A stretch of 64,000 nucleotides of DNA, from NCBI GenBank assembly GCA_937925655.1, contig CALAMC010000020.1, positions 1 to 64,000 on the forward strand, given 5' to 3'. The notes below the pieces were generated by a model. That model did no database searches. It was given only the letters and a program-made list of their open reading frames with translations, and was not told the DNA's origin. Source of the stretch: an uncultured candidate division Zixibacteria bacterium (GTDB lineage: Bacteria; Zixibacteria; MSB-5A5; GN15; PGXB01). Both the position numbers and the translations under genes were made by a program. Positions within the stretch are counted from its first letter, which is position 1. The number at the start of each line of letters is the position of its first letter. Of this stretch, positions 55,072 through 63,981 are shown one piece after another.

Positions 55072-55494
55072 ATGGATTTAACATCACGCGAAGAAGATTA
55101 TCTGGAGACCATTTATCTCCTGTCACGGGATAACCGCCCCGTCGGCATTACCGAAGTCGCCCGCGAACTGGGCGTGACTCTCCCGACCGTCAATTCCGCC
55201 GTCAGCAAACTGAAAGAATACGGCCTGGTTTGTCAGGAACCTTATGGTAAAATTATTCTCAATGAAGACGGCCGTCGGATTGGGGCGGGAATATACCGGG
55301 CGCATCGGGCCATACGGATTTTCCTGACCGATATCCTGCATCTCCCGCATAATATCGCCGAAAACGAAGCCTGCCAGATGGAACACGCTATCAGCCGGGA
55401 AACGATGCACCGTCTGGAGATCCTGGTCGAAAAAATGCAATCTTCGAAGCTGGGAAGAATTGATTATGATGCCGTCATATCTTCCCGTAAATAG
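55072..55494 (+). CDS. DtxR-family iron-dependent repressor
   Basis: 140 residues: winged helix (1-65, REEDYLETIYLL, GITEVARELGVTLPTVNSAV) and dimerisation/metal domain. No C-terminal SH3-like domain, as in MntR-size members. Metal ligands appear as Asp9, Glu12, His78 and C101-x-x-E104-H105; the Cys in that last motif is of the DtxR/IdeR iron type, whereas MntR has Glu. It precedes feoAB and probably autoregulates the operon through the palindrome upstream. AAAGG is very close to the ATG. Confidence 0.92.
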   Translation: MDLTSREEDYLETIYLLSRDNRPVGITEVARELGVTLPTVNSAVSKLKEYGLVCQEPYGKIILNEDGRRIGAGIYRAHRAIRIFLTDILHLPHNIAENEACQMEHAISRETMHRLEILVEKMQSSKLGRIDYDAVISSRK

Positions 55495-55520
55495 TATGGC
55501 ACTGGATAGAGACTGATACC

Positions 55521-55763
55521 ATGGGTGAAACAATGAATCTCGGGCAATTGAAGCCCGGACAGAAGGGTCGGGTCATCAGGGTCGGTGGTTATGGGGCCAT
55601 CAGGCGCCGCCTTTACGACCTCGGTTTGCATTCCGGGGAAACGGTTCAGATGATCAAAGCGGCGCCGCTCAAAGACCCGCTGGAAATTTCTTTCGGCAAT
55701 GGTCATATATCGATACGGCGCAGCGAAGCGGCTCTTGTTTTTGTCGATCCCGTGACTGAATAA
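55521..55763 (+). CDS. feoA: Ferrous iron transport protein FeoA
   Basis: 80-residue cytoplasmic SH3-like protein (MNLGQLKPGQKGRVIRVGG, RRRLYDLGLHSGETVQMI, PLEISFGNGHISIRRSEA). It supports FeoB. The start may be ATG 55521 or ATG 55533. Its stop codon directly abuts the feoB start. Confidence 0.94.
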   Translation: MGETMNLGQLKPGQKGRVIRVGGYGAIRRRLYDLGLHSGETVQMIKAAPLKDPLEISFGNGHISIRRSEAALVFVDPVTE

Positions 55764-57914
55764 ATGGTGGATGCAGCCCACGAGATAAAAATCGCCCTGG
55801 CCGGTAACCCCAATTCCGGCAAAACCTCGATTTTCAACTGCCTGACCGGGGCCCATCAGAGAGTCGCCAACTTCCCCGGCGTCACCGTCGAAAAACGCAT
55901 CGGGCATAAAAAATACAAAGGCCATGATATTACTTTCATCGACCTGCCCGGCACATACAGCCTGACCGCATACAGCCTCGATGAAAAAGTCGCCCGCGAT
56001 TTTATTATAAACGAAAAACCCGACCTGATTATCAATGTCATCGACAGCGGCAACCTCGAACGCAGTCTCTATCTGACCACCCAGCTCATGGAAATGGGCG
56101 TCAATCTTGTTATCGACCTTAATATGTGGGATGAAGCCGTCGAAAACGGCATCGAAATCGATACCGAAAAAATGTCCCTGTTGCTTCGCGCTCCCGTCGT
56201 CAAAACCATCGCCAACCGCAATCAGGGCATCGATAAACTGCTTGATGCCTGCGTTGACCTTTATACCTGCGGCTGTCGCGATGGTATTAGCCCGCCGATA
56301 TCTTATGGTTCCCAGCTCGATGACATTGTCACCGGCCTGACTCACCACGTTAAAAGATGCCCGGGATGTCGTGGCTGTCATAATCCCCGCTGGATGGCCA
56401 TCAAACTACTTGAAGGCGACAAGGAAATCACCAGTCGTTATCTGACCGGCAAGGAAGCTTATGACATGCTTTCGGGAAAGGTCAATGAATCCCTCAAACA
56501 CATCAAAAGCACCACCGAGCAGGACCCGGAAATAGTCATCACCGAAGGCCGTTATGGCTATGTGGCCGGGATTATCCGTGAAGTCATGCGTCGCTCCGAA
56601 ATCGACCGGATGAAAATATCCAATCAGGTCGACCAATTGCTGACCCATAAAATTTTGGGCTATCCCATTTTTCTTATTCTGATGTGGCTGATTTTTCAGG
56701 CCACCTTCCGCATCGGTGAATACCCCATGCATTGGATTGAAGCCGGAGTATCGGCCCTGCAAGACATCATGGTTTCGATATTACCGAAGGGAATCTGGGC
56801 CGATATGATCGTCGACGGCATCATTGGCGGCGTCGGTTCCGTCATCGTCTTTTTACCCAACATTGTCATACTTTTTCTGGGAATATCACTGCTCGAAGAC
56901 TCCGGTTACATGTCCCGCGCCGCCTTTTTGATGGACCGCCCCATGCATTTCATGGGCTTGCACGGCAAATCTTTCATACCGCTTCTGATGGGCTTCGGCT
57001 GCGCCGTTCCGGCCATCATGTCCACCCGCACGTTGGAATCGCAGCGCGACCGTATCTTGACCACGCTGTTGACTCCCTTTATGTCATGCAGCGCCCGATT
57101 GCCGGTTTATATCCTGTTTGCCGGCGCTTTTTTTGGAATTCACGCCGGTAATGTCATTTTCTCGATTTATCTCCTCGGTATTGCCACCGCCGTCGTTCTC
57201 GGAAAAGTGTTCAAAAAAACCATTTTAAGCGGCGAGGATATTCCTTTCGTCATGGAACTTCCGCCATACCGCTGGCCGACCGTGCGCTCCGTTTTAATCC
57301 ACATGTGGGAACGAACGCAAATCTATCTTCGAAAAATGGGTGGGGTCATCCTCATCGCTTCGATTATACTCTGGGCCCTGGGTTATTTCCCCCGCAAAGA
57401 AACCTTCGACGTCGATTATGATGCCATGATTATTCAAGCCGAGCAAAGCGCCTTGCCCGATAAAGACGAAACCATTGCGTCGCTGAAAGCCGAACAAGCC
57501 TCGGAAATTCTGGGATATTCGTACATCGGGCGCCTCGGCAGTGCCATCGAACCGTTCGTGACCCCGATCGGGTTCAACTGGCAGATGGGTGTTTCGCTCA
57601 TTACCGGGTTTGTCGCCAAAGAGGTGGTGGTCTCTTCAATGGGTGTTCTGTACCAACTGGGCGCGGATATCGACGAAAAATCCAACAGCCTGATTGCCGC
57701 CTTACAAGACCCCGAAAAAGGCATAACGCCGCTGGTGGCCTATGCTTTCATGGTTTTTGTCTTGCTTTATACGCCCTGTATCGTCAGTATCCTGGCCATC
57801 CGGCGCGAAATCGGCATGCGCTGGATGTGGTTTGCCGTCGTTTTCCAGCTGATTCTGGCCTGGCTGGCGGCCTTCATTATTTATCAGGGCGGACGCCTGA
57901 TTGGTCTTGGCTGA
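55764..57914 (+). CDS. feoB: Ferrous iron transporter FeoB
   Basis: 716-residue Fe2+ permease. N-terminal G domain: G1 GNPNSGKT (14-21), G3 DLPG (60-63), G4 NMWD (120-123). Helical GDI-like part, then about eight membrane helices with two gate regions (GFGCAVPAIMSTR and the matching CPCIV-like TPCIVSI near the end). No FeoC-like gene follows; instead a small membrane protein begins six bases downstream. Iron repression is expected through the DtxR box. Confidence 0.97.
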   Translation: MVDAAHEIKIALAGNPNSGKTSIFNCLTGAHQRVANFPGVTVEKRIGHKKYKGHDITFIDLPGTYSLTAYSLDEKVARDFIINEKPDLIINVIDSGNLERSLYLTTQLMEMGVNLVIDLNMWDEAVENGIEIDTEKMSLLLRAPVVKTIANRNQGIDKLLDACVDLYTCGCRDGISPPISYGSQLDDIVTGLTHHVKRCPGCRGCHNPRWMAIKLLEGDKEITSRYLTGKEAYDMLSGKVNESLKHIKSTTEQDPEIVITEGRYGYVAGIIREVMRRSEIDRMKISNQVDQLLTHKILGYPIFLILMWLIFQATFRIGEYPMHWIEAGVSALQDIMVSILPKGIWADMIVDGIIGGVGSVIVFLPNIVILFLGISLLEDSGYMSRAAFLMDRPMHFMGLHGKSFIPLLMGFGCAVPAIMSTRTLESQRDRILTTLLTPFMSCSARLPVYILFAGAFFGIHAGNVIFSIYLLGIATAVVLGKVFKKTILSGEDIPFVMELPPYRWPTVRSVLIHMWERTQIYLRKMGGVILIASIILWALGYFPRKETFDVDYDAMIIQAEQSALPDKDETIASLKAEQASEILGYSYIGRLGSAIEPFVTPIGFNWQMGVSLITGFVAKEVVVSSMGVLYQLGADIDEKSNSLIAALQDPEKGITPLVAYAFMVFVLLYTPCIVSILAIRREIGMRWMWFAVVFQLILAWLAAFIIYQGGRLIGLG

Positions 57915-57920
57915 CGAACT

Positions 57921-58310
57921 ATGTCTGCGGCCGATTTATATGCCTTCCTGCTCGGATTAATCATCGTCGCTCATCGTTTGCCTGCCGTATTTTCTCCCCG
58001 GACGTTCAGAACGATCTATAACCGTTTCGCCGACAGGATAATATCGGTTCGAATTACCGGTTTGGTTCTAATGCTGTTTTCCGGATGGGGCATATATGAA
58101 AACGTGAGGGATTATTCTCGGTTTGGCTGGCTTATCATCGGCCTGTCGATTTTTATATTTATCAAAGCCTGCGGCCATCTTTTCTTCCCCGGCCGTACAA
58201 CCGGGGCCGACCGCCGAGCCAATGATATGAACGATACCGCCCTGTCTTTAATAAGTTTGGCTATGGTTATAGCCGGAGTCCTGATTGTACTATTGACCGT
58301 GCAGTTTTAG
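57921..58310 (+). CDS. Small membrane protein of the feo operon
   Basis: 129 residues with four hydrophobic segments (ADLYAFLLGLIIVAHRLP, ITGLVLMLFSGWGIY, GWLIIGLSIFIFIKACGHLFF, LISLAMVIAGVLIVLLTV). Starts six bases after feoB, so it is co-transcribed and may assist iron transport, in the place FeoC occupies elsewhere, but it has no FeoC winged helix or cysteines in a cluster. Family not recognised. Its end overlaps the convergent gene by four bases. Confidence 0.8.
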   Translation: MSAADLYAFLLGLIIVAHRLPAVFSPRTFRTIYNRFADRIISVRITGLVLMLFSGWGIYENVRDYSRFGWLIIGLSIFIFIKACGHLFFPGRTTGADRRANDMNDTALSLISLAMVIAGVLIVLLTVQF

Positions 58311-59578
58311 GTCTTGCGTTCTTTTTTCTTGGCGGCGGGGAAGAGGACGTTGTTCAAAATCAAACGGTATCCCGGTGAATTCTTATGCAACGACAAATCC
58401 GTCGGTGGGTCACCGACCATGTGACGATAATCTTCGGGGTCGTGACCGGCCAGATAGGTAAATGTGCCCCGGCCAAAATTGCCGTGTATATAACGCACTT
58501 CATCGAACCCCTCGACTTCGCCCATGACCGTGACATATTTTTTCAAAAGGGATTTTCTGAACGCGGTCGTCTGGCCCATGAAACCGTTTACCCGTCCAAC
58601 ATGGTTTTGCACCAGCATCGTCGGAACCGGATCGAGCTTGGCCGAAAACTCGAATAGGTAAAAATAGTCCGTCTCCGCCGCCGGGAAGCGCGCCAGGCGG
58701 TCAGGGTAGGTGTCGATGTCGCTGTGACGGTACAGCATCGGGTCGAGCGTTATAGTGAAATTCTCGAAGGCCAGCGCCTGCGAATAATCCAGCCGGTTCT
58801 GGGCGTCCGGGTCGGGCGGGTCGCCGTCGAATTCGCGCGGACAAATATCCACTCCCGAGGCCGATAGCGCGATATCGATCGTTTCGCACGCCGAGCACAT
58901 GGCGAACATGAATCCGCCCCGACGCACATAATCCTTGATCGCTTCCGATACCGCCAGTTTCATTTCGGATACCTTGTGAAAGCCCAGCTTGCGGGCCAGA
59001 GTCTCGTTCAGTTCCACTTCCTGCCGATACCAGAGCTGATTCCGAAACGATGCATAAAATTTACCATACTGCCCGGTGAAATCCTCATGGTGCAAATGCA
59101 ACCAGTCATAGTCATCGAGCACCCCCGCCAGAACTTCTTCGTCCCAGATAAGGTCATATTTGATATCGGCGTAGGTCAGCGCCAGCGTGACGGCATCATC
59201 CCATGGTTCCACGTTATCGGGTGAATAGACCGCGATCGCCGGAACTTTCTCCAGTGTCACCCGCTCCATGTTTTCGACGTCTATGGTGCGATATATATCG
59301 GCCAGTTGCGATGAGCTTATATTTTCCGTTCTGACCCCCCGCAGAATACACAGGCCGCCTAATTCATCGTCGGCATTAAGAATAAACGACCCGCCCCGGT
59401 AATTCAAAAGCCATTCGACCGTCATCCCCTTCTCGAGGGCCTTGAAAGCAATGCCGTAGGCCTTAAGATGATCGCTTTGGGTATTATCCATCGGGATAAA
59501 CATAACCTGCGCGTTACCCCCGATACCACGGCCGAATATCAGAAGAATCAGAAGTATAAATATTTTCTTCATATCCAT
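58307..59578 (-). CDS. Secreted protein of unknown role, sometimes annotated 'asparagine synthetase B'
   Basis: 423 residues with a signal peptide (about 1-23, ending GGNAQ). The segment VEWLLNYRGGSFIL and a class-I-glutamine-amidotransferase-like core (FMFAMCSACETIDIAL, HLHHEDFTGQYGKFY) recur in Bacteroidetes-type proteins that carry the asparagine synthetase B label. There is no N-terminal catalytic Cys and no ATP-binding PP-loop, so that label is not supported. Near the end comes HGNFGRGTFTYLAGHDPEDY. It is probably periplasmic or surface-bound. ATG 59578 or 59572. Confidence 0.8.
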   Translation of the reverse strand: MDMKKIFILLILLIFGRGIGGNAQVMFIPMDNTQSDHLKAYGIAFKALEKGMTVEWLLNYRGGSFILNADDELGGLCILRGVRTENISSSQLADIYRTIDVENMERVTLEKVPAIAVYSPDNVEPWDDAVTLALTYADIKYDLIWDEEVLAGVLDDYDWLHLHHEDFTGQYGKFYASFRNQLWYRQEVELNETLARKLGFHKVSEMKLAVSEAIKDYVRRGGFMFAMCSACETIDIALSASGVDICPREFDGDPPDPDAQNRLDYSQALAFENFTITLDPMLYRHSDIDTYPDRLARFPAAETDYFYLFEFSAKLDPVPTMLVQNHVGRVNGFMGQTTAFRKSLLKKYVTVMGEVEGFDEVRYIHGNFGRGTFTYLAGHDPEDYRHMVGDPPTDLSLHKNSPGYRLILNNVLFPAAKKKERKT

Positions 59579-59650
59579 ATTTTCGACAGACTTATTACCT
59601 ATTAAACATCCCGGCCCGCGCGCAGTTCGGTTATAATCTCCCTGGTAGCT

Positions 59651-61003
59651 CTATTTGCCGTCTTTTTTCGCTTTGGCGAGCATGGTCCGGCGGTATTCCC
59701 GATATTTTTTTAAATATTCGTCGATTTTGGCTTCGCGCCCGGCGCCTTTCGGGTGATAGTATTTCGTCCCCGCCAGCTCCTCCGGAAAATATTCTTGATC
59801 GGTCAGAGCGTCTTCGTAGTCATGGGCGTATTTATAATCCTTCCCATAGCCAAGACCTTTCATCAGCGACGTTGGCGCGTTGCGAATCCACAGCGGAACC
59901 GGAAGCGATCCCTTGTGCTCGGCGTCGGCCATGGCCTGCCCAAAAGCGGTATACGCCGCATTCGATTTGGGAGCGCAAGCCAGATATATAACCGTCTGCG
60001 CCAGCGCCTGTTCACCCTCCGGTGTTCCCAGAAAATGATAGGTGTCGCGGGCGTTAAGCGCCACCGTCAGGGCAAATGGATCCGCCAACCCGATATCCTC
60101 AATAGCCATACGAATCAACCGCCGGGCAACATAAAGCCGGTCCTCACCCGACGTCAACATTCTGGCCAGCCAGTAAAGCGAGGCATCCGGATCCCCGCCA
60201 CGGACCGCCTTGTGCAGGGCCGAAATAAGATTATAATGTTCTTCGCCCGCCTTATCATAAAGAAGCGTCGCTTTTTGATAAATTTTCCTCACCTGATTCA
60301 GCGTGATATGACCGTCCTGCCCGGCGTCATCGGCGGCCGCTTCGAGAATATTCAACGCCCGACGCCCGTCACCGTCGGCGGCCTTTGCCATAAAATCCAG
60401 CGCATCGTCATCGACAACAAGATTCATCCCGCCCAGCCCGCGTTCTTTATCGTTTTTCGCCCGTCGGATTATCTCTTTCAGGTCATCTTCGGACAACCGT
60501 TCCAGCACAAATACCTTGACCCGCGATAACAGCGCCGAAATAACCTCAAACGAGGGATTTTCCGTCGTTGCCCCAATCAATACGATATCGCCGCGTTCGA
60601 CATACGGTAAAAAAGCATCCTGCTGGGCCTTGTTGAAACGGTGAATTTCATCGATAAAAACATAGGTTTTGCGCCCGGTAAGTTTTTTGTAATTGCCCGC
60701 CTTTGAGATGACTTCCTTGACCTGCTTTATCCCCGACGCCACCGCCGAAAACGGGACAAACTCGCCGCTTGTCGTCCGGGCGATAATCTCCGCCAGCGTC
60801 GTCTTGCCCGAACCCGGCGGCCCCCAGAATATCACCGATGTCACCCGGTCTTCCATGATGGCCCGGCGAAACGGCGTGTTTTGACCGACAAGTTTTGCCT
60901 GCCCCACAAAATCATCGAATGACCGCGGACGCATCCTGTCCGCCAGCGGAATACTCCGGCTTATATCATGCCCGCCCTGATCGCCTTTTTCAAACAATTC
61001 CAT
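59651..61003 (-). CDS. rarA: Replication-associated recombination protein A (RarA/MgsA AAA ATPase)
   Basis: 450 residues. Clamp-loader-like AAA+ ATPase acting at stalled forks. N-terminal LADRMRPRSFDDFVGQ, Walker A GPPGSGKT (61-68), Walker B VFIDEIH (115-121), sensor 1 GATTENPSFEV, sensor 2 DGDGRRALNILE, and the C-terminal tetramerisation domain with HKAVRGGDPDASLYWLARM and YKYAHDYEDA. Complete and of normal length. Confidence 0.97.
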   Translation of the reverse strand: MELFEKGDQGGHDISRSIPLADRMRPRSFDDFVGQAKLVGQNTPFRRAIMEDRVTSVIFWGPPGSGKTTLAEIIARTTSGEFVPFSAVASGIKQVKEVISKAGNYKKLTGRKTYVFIDEIHRFNKAQQDAFLPYVERGDIVLIGATTENPSFEVISALLSRVKVFVLERLSEDDLKEIIRRAKNDKERGLGGMNLVVDDDALDFMAKAADGDGRRALNILEAAADDAGQDGHITLNQVRKIYQKATLLYDKAGEEHYNLISALHKAVRGGDPDASLYWLARMLTSGEDRLYVARRLIRMAIEDIGLADPFALTVALNARDTYHFLGTPEGEQALAQTVIYLACAPKSNAAYTAFGQAMADAEHKGSLPVPLWIRNAPTSLMKGLGYGKDYKYAHDYEDALTDQEYFPEELAGTKYYHPKGAGREAKIDEYLKKYREYRRTMLAKAKKDGK

Positions 61004-61089
61004 TGATTCACGCCAGTTTAATATTTCGGAATAATAATATAATCAATTTTGGGCCGTCCGGCTCACATTTGATTTACGACTATAAAAAA

Positions 61090-61110
61090 GCCCCGACCGG
61101 AGGTCGGGGC
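61090..61110 (-). terminator. Rho-independent terminator of the thrombospondin-repeat gene
   Basis: GCCCCGACC (61090-61098) and GGTCGGGGC (61102-61110) form a perfect 9-bp stem with a 3-base loop. On the minus strand TTTTTT follows. It lies 21 bases after the stop codon. Confidence 0.9.
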
Positions 61111-61131
61111 CGAATGCAGTAAAAGCGAATT

Positions 61132-62295
61132 TTATTTATTGCCGCCACAATACAGTTCCGGACCGTCGTTATATACTCTGGCAATCATGGCCAGAATATC
61201 AATGAGATTAACTTTGCCATCCCCCGTAACATCCCCGCAGACAAAATTCAAATCACAATAGTCACCGATACCGTCCCCATCCGAATCGGCCTGATCCGGA
61301 TTGTGAATTGTGGGACAGTTATCCTCGTTGGCACACCAGCCGTCCCCGTCAGCGTCATTCAACGGATCCAGCGGACAGGCATCACAGACGTCACCGATCC
61401 CGTCATCATCCGCGTCGGCCTGGTCGGGGTTATAAATATTGGGGCAGTTGTCTTCCGGGCATGTATTCAGGGCATATCCGGGATCACCATACCCGTCGCC
61501 GTCGCTGTCAAAGCATTCATCACAAACATCGCCGATACTGTCCTGATCCTCGTCGGTCTGATCGGGATTGGCGACGTAGGGGCAGTTATCACAGACATCG
61601 CCGATATCGTCGCCATCGGAATCGGCCTGGTTCGGATTATAAACGTACGGGCAATTATCCACCGGACAGGAATACCCCGCAACATCGGCATAACCGTCGC
61701 CGTCGCTGTCCGGACAATAATAAACCACATCCCAGCAGTAGGGGCCATTAAAGGGGACACTCAAATATCCCCCGCCACTGGGGGTAAACATCCAATCATA
61801 GCCGACATAGGGAGAATCGATGGAATCAATGCAAATCGTTCCCTCCTGGCCTATGGTAAGGGCAATTCTGATATACCGATGCTCGCCGATACCCGGCGGA
61901 ACCGGATTGTCACCTATTCCGACATAACAAAATGTATCCGGCAACGCGCCATCCCAACTCCAGGCCCCGATTAGTGCAATGAACCTGAAATAGGTACCGG
62001 TTCCGGGTTGAAATCCATTTTCCAGCACAAAAGATCCATCATCGTAATACCCGCCGACATTGCGGTGAATTACGCTGGTAATGCTCCCGTTCGGGCTATA
62101 TATGGAAAATGGTACTCCCACTCCCAGCCAACCATCTGAACCATTATCCATATACAAATCAATGAAAACATCCCCCTGGGGCAATACGCCCGGAGATACC
62201 AGCGGATAGCCCTCGGCGCGGACATATCCGGCGTATGATGGCGCCGCCCACAACAGCACCATCAAGGTTACCAAAAAGATCTGGCGGTACTTCAC
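61132..62295 (-). CDS. Secreted thrombospondin type 3 repeat protein with dockerin-like tail
   Basis: 387 residues: signal peptide (about 1-22, ending SYAG), an N-terminal beta domain (about 25-195), then about five calcium-binding TSP3 repeats (about 196-350; pattern DSDGDGxGDxxDNCPxxxNPDQ, for example DNCPYVYNPNQADSDGD) and one dockerin-like unit GDVTGDGKVNLIDILAMIA (about 354-380). The many Asp/Asn loops imply a calcium-stiffened stalk. The start is a GTG with AAGGGAGG four bases upstream. Cell-surface or extracellular structural role is inferred. Confidence 0.88.
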   Translation of the reverse strand: MKYRQIFLVTLMVLLWAAPSYAGYVRAEGYPLVSPGVLPQGDVFIDLYMDNGSDGWLGVGVPFSIYSPNGSITSVIHRNVGGYYDDGSFVLENGFQPGTGTYFRFIALIGAWSWDGALPDTFCYVGIGDNPVPPGIGEHRYIRIALTIGQEGTICIDSIDSPYVGYDWMFTPSGGGYLSVPFNGPYCWDVVYYCPDSDGDGYADVAGYSCPVDNCPYVYNPNQADSDGDDIGDVCDNCPYVANPDQTDEDQDSIGDVCDECFDSDGDGYGDPGYALNTCPEDNCPNIYNPDQADADDDGIGDVCDACPLDPLNDADGDGWCANEDNCPTIHNPDQADSDGDGIGDYCDLNFVCGDVTGDGKVNLIDILAMIARVYNDGPELYCGGNK

Positions 62296-62703
62296 ACGAC
62301 CTCCCTTCCGGGTGCAGCATCACCCGAAATAATTTTATTTATTAAATTTATAGGACTCATAGACATTTTTTACCCGGCACGACCAGAGGATCAAAGGAAA
62401 CCAGAAAGTATCAGACAGTGGAAATCTGCCGTGCTCCATTTTTAACGAAGTTTACACAATCAATATAAGGATCATATGCCCGACGGTCAAGCATAAAATC
62501 CTGTCCATAATCGGTATCCTGTTGTGCGCTAAAGCAATACTCTCATGAGAGATGTATTTTTTTATTAACCGCAACATACCCGCAACACCCGGTTTTTAAC
62601 CCCAAAATGGATATTCTGGTCTTTTCTTTTGGACAACGCCCGCGATTTTTCTTATATATCCGTCACCTAAAAATTCCAAACGCACTTTTTGGAGGAAGAA
62701 ACC
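62296..62703. other. Intergenic region between divergent exoprotein and bacterioferritin genes
   Basis: About 410 bases without a gene. It contains the perfect 12-bp palindrome CTCTCATGAGAG (62540-62551), about 150 bases before the ferritin start, followed by a T-run and AT-rich sequence. No confident promoter hexamers were paired. It must hold promoters for both genes. Confidence 0.55.
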
Positions 62704-63201
62704 ATGCATGAAAAAAGCCGCGAACTTCTGAACAAAGCCGTCGCCGACGAACTGGCGGCGGTCCACCAGTATATGTATTTCCATTTCCACTGCGATGACC
62801 AGGGCTATGATCTTCTGGCGCTTTTGTTCAAGAAAACCGCTATCGAGGAAATGCTTCATATCGAACGCCTCGCCGAACGCATCCTGTTTATCGGTGGCGA
62901 CGTCGAACTGGTCGCCGCCCACGAGGTCGATAAAATCCACGACGTTAAAGCCATGCTCGAAAAAGGCAAACAGATGGAAGAAAGCAGCGTCGTGATGTAC
63001 AACAAATTCGCCAACGAATGTTCCGCCAATGCCGACAGCGCCTCCAAAAAGCTGTTCGAGGACCTGGTGCTCGATGAGGAACGTCACTATGATCAGTACG
63101 ACAACGAAATCGAGTCCATGGCCAAATTCGGCGACAATTATCTGGCCCTGCAATCGATTGAACGGAGCAAAAATCGCGCCGCCGGCCAACCCCCGGCATA
63201 G
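62704..63201 (+). CDS. bfr: Bacterioferritin
   Basis: 165-residue four-helix iron-storage protein. Ferroxidase ligands are visible: Glu in ADELAAVHQY, ExxH in EEMLHIERL, Glu in QMEESSVVMY and ExxH in DEERHYDQY. The Met just before LHIE corresponds to the heme-binding Met52 of Bfr, so heme may be bound between subunits. ATG 62704 follows GGAGGAAG; the frame can be extended to a TTG at 62689, which overlaps that ribosome site and is unlikely. Complements the Feo uptake system. Confidence 0.94.
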   Translation: MHEKSRELLNKAVADELAAVHQYMYFHFHCDDQGYDLLALLFKKTAIEEMLHIERLAERILFIGGDVELVAAHEVDKIHDVKAMLEKGKQMEESSVVMYNKFANECSANADSASKKLFEDLVLDEERHYDQYDNEIESMAKFGDNYLALQSIERSKNRAAGQPPA

Positions 63202-63218
63202 GAATCGTACATAAGCAG

Positions 63219-63307
63219 GTCGGGTTCCGATCCCGACACAGTCGGGAGAGAAACCCGACAGGGTGTAGCAGGTCAGGAGTCCCGCGCTTTGCGCGGGAGC
63301 TCCTGAC
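63219..63307. repeat. Cluster of palindromic intergenic repeats (REP-like)
   Basis: Three stem-loops in 90 bases: GTCGGG-7-CCCGAC (63219-63237), GTCGGG-7-CCCGAC again (63241-63259), and a long hairpin (63272-63307) pairing GTCAGGAG with CTCCTGAC and CCCGCGC with GCGCGGG around a TTT loop. The unit AGGTCAGGAG recurs at 63982-63991. These lie between two plus-strand genes, after the ferritin stop. They could act as REP elements or transcription barriers. Confidence 0.75.
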
Positions 63308-63341
63308 ATCTTTTCTAAATAACATAAAGGAGAACCTATAT

Positions 63342-63935
63342 ATGCAACACGAATCGGTCCCGACCGTTATCAAAGACACCACTGCCAATCCCGCCCCGCT
63401 GGGACTTCTGGGATTCGGCATGACCACTGTACTTTTGAATTTCCACAACGCCGGTATTTTCCCGCTGGGAAGCATGATATTGGGCATGGGCATTTTCTGC
63501 GGCGGCCTGGCGCAACTATTCGCCGGAATGCTGGAATGGAAAAAGGGCAATACCTTTGGCACGACCGCCTTCACGCTGTATGGCATATTCTGGCTGTCGC
63601 TGGTCGTTTTGATCGTTTTCCCCAAAATTGGCTGGTCCGACGGCAACACGCCCGCCGCGATGGCGCTGTACTTATTTATCTGGGGCTTGTTTACGCTGGT
63701 CATGTTCATCGGCACTCTTAGACTCAACCGTGCCTTGCAATTCGTGTTTGCATCATTGACAATACTATTCTTTTTGCTGGCCCTGGGCGATATTCTTGAA
63801 AACAAAACTATAAAAATAGTGGCCGGCATCGAGGGCATTATCTGCGGCTTCTCGGCGGTCTATACGGCATTGGCGCAGGTCTTGAACGAAGTGTACGCCA
63901 AAACGATCCTCCCCCTTGGCCCGGTGAAAAAGTGA
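63342..63935 (+). CDS. SatP/YaaH-type acetate/succinate permease
   Basis: 197 residues, six helices, of the GPR1/FUN34/YaaH family. The signature NPAPLGLLGFGMTTVLLN is at the N-terminus, and GMGIFCGGLAQLFAGMLEWKKGNTFG matches the family's second helix pair. FTLYGIFWLSL and the C-terminal half complete the fold. Members pass acetate or succinate with protons. Succinate would connect to the fumarate reductase-like operon at the other end of the window, but that is speculation. Shine-Dalgarno: AAAGGAG. Confidence 0.92.
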   Translation: MQHESVPTVIKDTTANPAPLGLLGFGMTTVLLNFHNAGIFPLGSMILGMGIFCGGLAQLFAGMLEWKKGNTFGTTAFTLYGIFWLSLVVLIVFPKIGWSDGNTPAAMALYLFIWGLFTLVMFIGTLRLNRALQFVFASLTILFFLLALGDILENKTIKIVAGIEGIICGFSAVYTALAQVLNEVYAKTILPLGPVKK

Positions 63936-63964
63936 CATTTATAACACCCTTGTTATAAATGTCA
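63933..63964 (+). terminator. Perfect 13-bp stem-loop starting at the satP stop codon
   Basis: TGACATTTATAAC (63933-63945), loop ACCCTT, GTTATAAATGTCA (63952-63964). The TGA stop is the first triplet of the stem. AT-rich and without a T-tract after it, so it is more likely an mRNA 3' stabiliser or a weak terminator. Confidence 0.55.
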
Positions 63965-63981
63965 TACCCGCGAAAACTCGT

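Noticed and set aside
61132..61760. Regularly spaced DNA similarity that could suggest a CRISPR or minisatellite
   Set aside because: It comes from the coded TSP3 calcium-binding repeats; unit lengths vary and the reading frame is kept.
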